Assembly (NCBI GenBank): GCA_030263635.1
Contig: SZPI01000006.1
Location: 17,981 to 81,980, forward strand
DNA: 64,000 nt
Direction: 5' to 3'
From: Flexicrinis sp001567485
GTDB lineage: Bacteria; Chloroflexota; Anaerolineae; Aggregatilineales; Phototrophicaceae
Part shown: piece by piece, positions 62,528 to 64,000 of the stretch
Layout: each line of letters opens with the position of its first letter
Numbering within the stretch: the first letter of the stretch is position 1
Made by a program: the position numbers and the translations under genes
The notes under the pieces: generated by a model
What the model saw: only the letters and a program-made list of their open reading frames with translations
What the model was told of the DNA's origin: nothing
Databases searched by the model: none

Positions 62528-63682
62528 CTAGCTCAGTCTTTCGACAATCGTGCCGGTACCCATCCCGCCGCCGCAGCACATCGTCTGGAGGCCGTAACGC
62601 TTGTCGTGCGTCTCCAGCGCGTTGAGCAGCGTCGTCATCAGGCGCGCCCCGCTGGCCCCCAGCGGATGGCCGAGCGCAATCGCGCCGCCATGCACGTTGA
62701 CCTTCGCCATATCCGGCTCGAATTCCGACTGCCACATCGCGATCACAGCAGCGAACGCCTCGTTGACCTCGAACAGGTCGATATCCGCGAACGCCATGCC
62801 AGCGCGGGCCAGCGCCTTGCGCGTCGCGGCCAGTGGGCCGGTCAGCATCAGATGCGGGTCGCTGCCGACCGTGACCATCGACACGATGCGGGCGCGCGGC
62901 GTGAGGCCGAGGTGCTTGGCCCATGCCGAGGTCGTGACGATCGCTGCCGCCGCGCCATCGGTGATCTGACTGCTGTTGCCGGCGGTCGTGACGCCGTTTT
63001 CTGAAAAGACCGGCTGAAGCGTCGCCATCTTCGCCAGATCGGCGTTCGGGCGGATCCCCTGATCGGCGCTGACCACCACCGACGCGCCGGCATCGTCCAC
63101 TCCGTCAATCGGCGCGATCTCGCGGGCGAACACGCCGGATCGCGTGGCCTGCGCGGCCCGCTGATGGCTGTAGTACCCGATCTCGTCCACGGCCGCCCGG
63201 CTGATCCCCCACTTCTGCGCGATCTCATCGGCGGCGAGGCCTTGCGGGATCATGTTGTAGGTTTCCATGATACGGTCGGTGAACGGCTGTCCGCCGTGCA
63301 GGCTGCTGCCCATCGGAACACGCGTCATGCTCTCGACGCCGCCGGCGATCACCACTTCCGCCTGCCCCGACGCGACCATGCCCGCGGCGAAATGAATCGC
63401 CTGCTGACTGCTGCCACACTGGAAGTCGATGGTGGTCGCGGGGATCGAATCAGGCAGTCCGGCGTCCAGCACCACGTTGCGCGCCAAGTTGAACGTCTGC
63501 TCGTTGGTCTGCGAGACACACCCCATGATGACATGGTCGATCTCGTCGATGGGCAGTTTGGCCCGCGCGATCACATCACAGACGACATGCGATCCCAGCC
63601 GCACCGGGTGAATCTCGCGCAAGGCGCCGTTGCGACGCCCCAAGGGGGTACGCGCCGCGTCAACTATCACGATATCGGTCAT
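62528..63682 (-). CDS. Thiolase (acetyl-CoA acetyltransferase)
   Basis: A 384-residue thiolase. The acyl-enzyme Cys is in FQCGSSQQAIHFAAG near residue 90, the His of the second active-site block is in NVHGGAIALGHPLGASGARL and the second Cys in MCCGGGMGTG. It condenses or cleaves acetyl-CoA units (biosynthetic PhaA/AtoB-type or degradative FadA-type cannot be told apart). First gene of a tight six-gene unit running to 58312. Gap 63683-63775 shows no gene. Confidence 0.93.
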   Translation of the reverse strand: MTDIVIVDAARTPLGRRNGALREIHPVRLGSHVVCDVIARAKLPIDEIDHVIMGCVSQTNEQTFNLARNVVLDAGLPDSIPATTIDFQCGSSQQAIHFAAGMVASGQAEVVIAGGVESMTRVPMGSSLHGGQPFTDRIMETYNMIPQGLAADEIAQKWGISRAAVDEIGYYSHQRAAQATRSGVFAREIAPIDGVDDAGASVVVSADQGIRPNADLAKMATLQPVFSENGVTTAGNSSQITDGAAAAIVTTSAWAKHLGLTPRARIVSMVTVGSDPHLMLTGPLAATRKALARAGMAFADIDLFEVNEAFAAVIAMWQSEFEPDMAKVNVHGGAIALGHPLGASGARLMTTLLNALETHDKRYGLQTMCCGGGMGTGTIVERLS

Positions 63683-63775
63683 CTTCGATCATCCCGCCAC
63701 TCATCAACCAGACACGCCGATGATACCGCATCGGTGTGCCGGTTGACCTAAATCTCACATGATCTGCGCGCAGGC

Positions 63776-64000
63776 TTACTGCCGGCGGCGGCGCGCTGCA
63801 AGGACGATGACGAGGATGAGCAGCAGCAGGGCCGTCCCCGCGATCACGGCGATAAGCGCGACCGAATTCTCCGGCGCCTGCGTCCCCTGCGCGATGACAT
63901 CGGTCAGCTCACCGGGCGTCGAGGTTGGATCGAACACGGTCGGCGTCGGCTCAACCGCCTCGACCGTCGCGGTCGCCGTCACGGGTTCGGGCGTGTCGGT
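63776..64000 (-). CDS. C-terminal part of a membrane-anchored protein with Thr/Pro-rich stalk
   Basis: An open frame on the minus strand enters from the right edge and stops at 63776-63778 (TAA), giving about 75 residues. It is Thr/Pro/Val-rich (EPVTATATVEAVEPTPTVFD), then a single hydrophobic helix (SVALIAVIAGTALLLLILVI) and a basic tail ARRRRQ. This looks like a C-terminal anchor of an exported protein whose larger domain lies outside the window. Function unknown. Confidence 0.7.
   Translation of the reverse strand, partial: TDTPEPVTATATVEAVEPTPTVFDPTSTPGELTDVIAQGTQAPENSVALIAVIAGTALLLLILVIVLAARRRRQ

Overview
The window is about 64 kb of high-GC bacterial chromosome with 52 complete protein genes, two partial genes at the edges, two decayed genes and one tRNA. 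There is no plasmid, phage or insertion-sequence machinery. The dense set of solute-binding-protein ABC transporters, GH38 and GH3 glycosidases, a ChbG/HpnK-type deacetylase remnant, an anchored protein with a Pro/Thr-rich stalk, and the general protein style suggest a heterotrophic Chloroflexota (Anaerolineae-like) bacterium. That placement is an inference; there is no rRNA to fix it.

Layout. (1) 1-3236: siderophore/iron uptake, with the end of a DUF2218 protein, two FecCD permeases and a FecE-type ATPase. (2) 3394-6558: a GH38 alpha-mannosidase. (3) 6780-14350: an IclR-controlled sugar-acid cluster with a sialidase-like beta-propeller, two DHDPS/NAL-family aldolases, a CUT1 sugar transporter and an SDR. 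(4) 14683-22300: a LacI regulator convergent with an operon in the ugpB-A-E-C-Q order (binding protein, two permeases, ATPase, glycerophosphodiesterase). One permease carries a PDZ domain. (5) 22691-28716: an Opp/Dpp-type ABC operon. (6) 29320-37735: a ChbG pseudogene, then an operon joining amidase, serine hydrolase, binding protein, two permeases and an amidohydrolase, without its own ATPases. (7) 37983-41886: a lactonase-like propeller, a mannonate-dehydratase-like enolase, an SDR and a cupin. (8) 41890-53971: a sulfated-glycan locus with radical-SAM sulfatase maturase, GntR regulator, Opp/Dpp-type transporter with a fused permease-ATPase, Cys-type sulfatase and GH3 glycosidase. (9) 54062-64000: an MFS transporter, a frameshifted LMW phosphatase, tRNA-Gln, a divergent PP2C/kinase-like pair, and a tightly overlapping six-gene unit (thiolase, sirtuin, secreted propeller, endonuclease III, PIG-L deacetylase, histidine kinase).

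The common theme is scavenging of complex glycans and amides: binding proteins capture oligomers, permeases import them, and glycosidases, a sulfatase, amidases, aldolases and dehydrogenases process them under local IclR, LacI and GntR regulators.

Three things stand out. Every one of the five binding-protein genes is followed at once by a long stem-loop of unrelated sequence. A roughly 113-bp dispersed repeat with short terminal inverted repeats occurs three times. A MalG-type permease has a 245-residue N-terminal extension with membrane segments and a PDZ domain.
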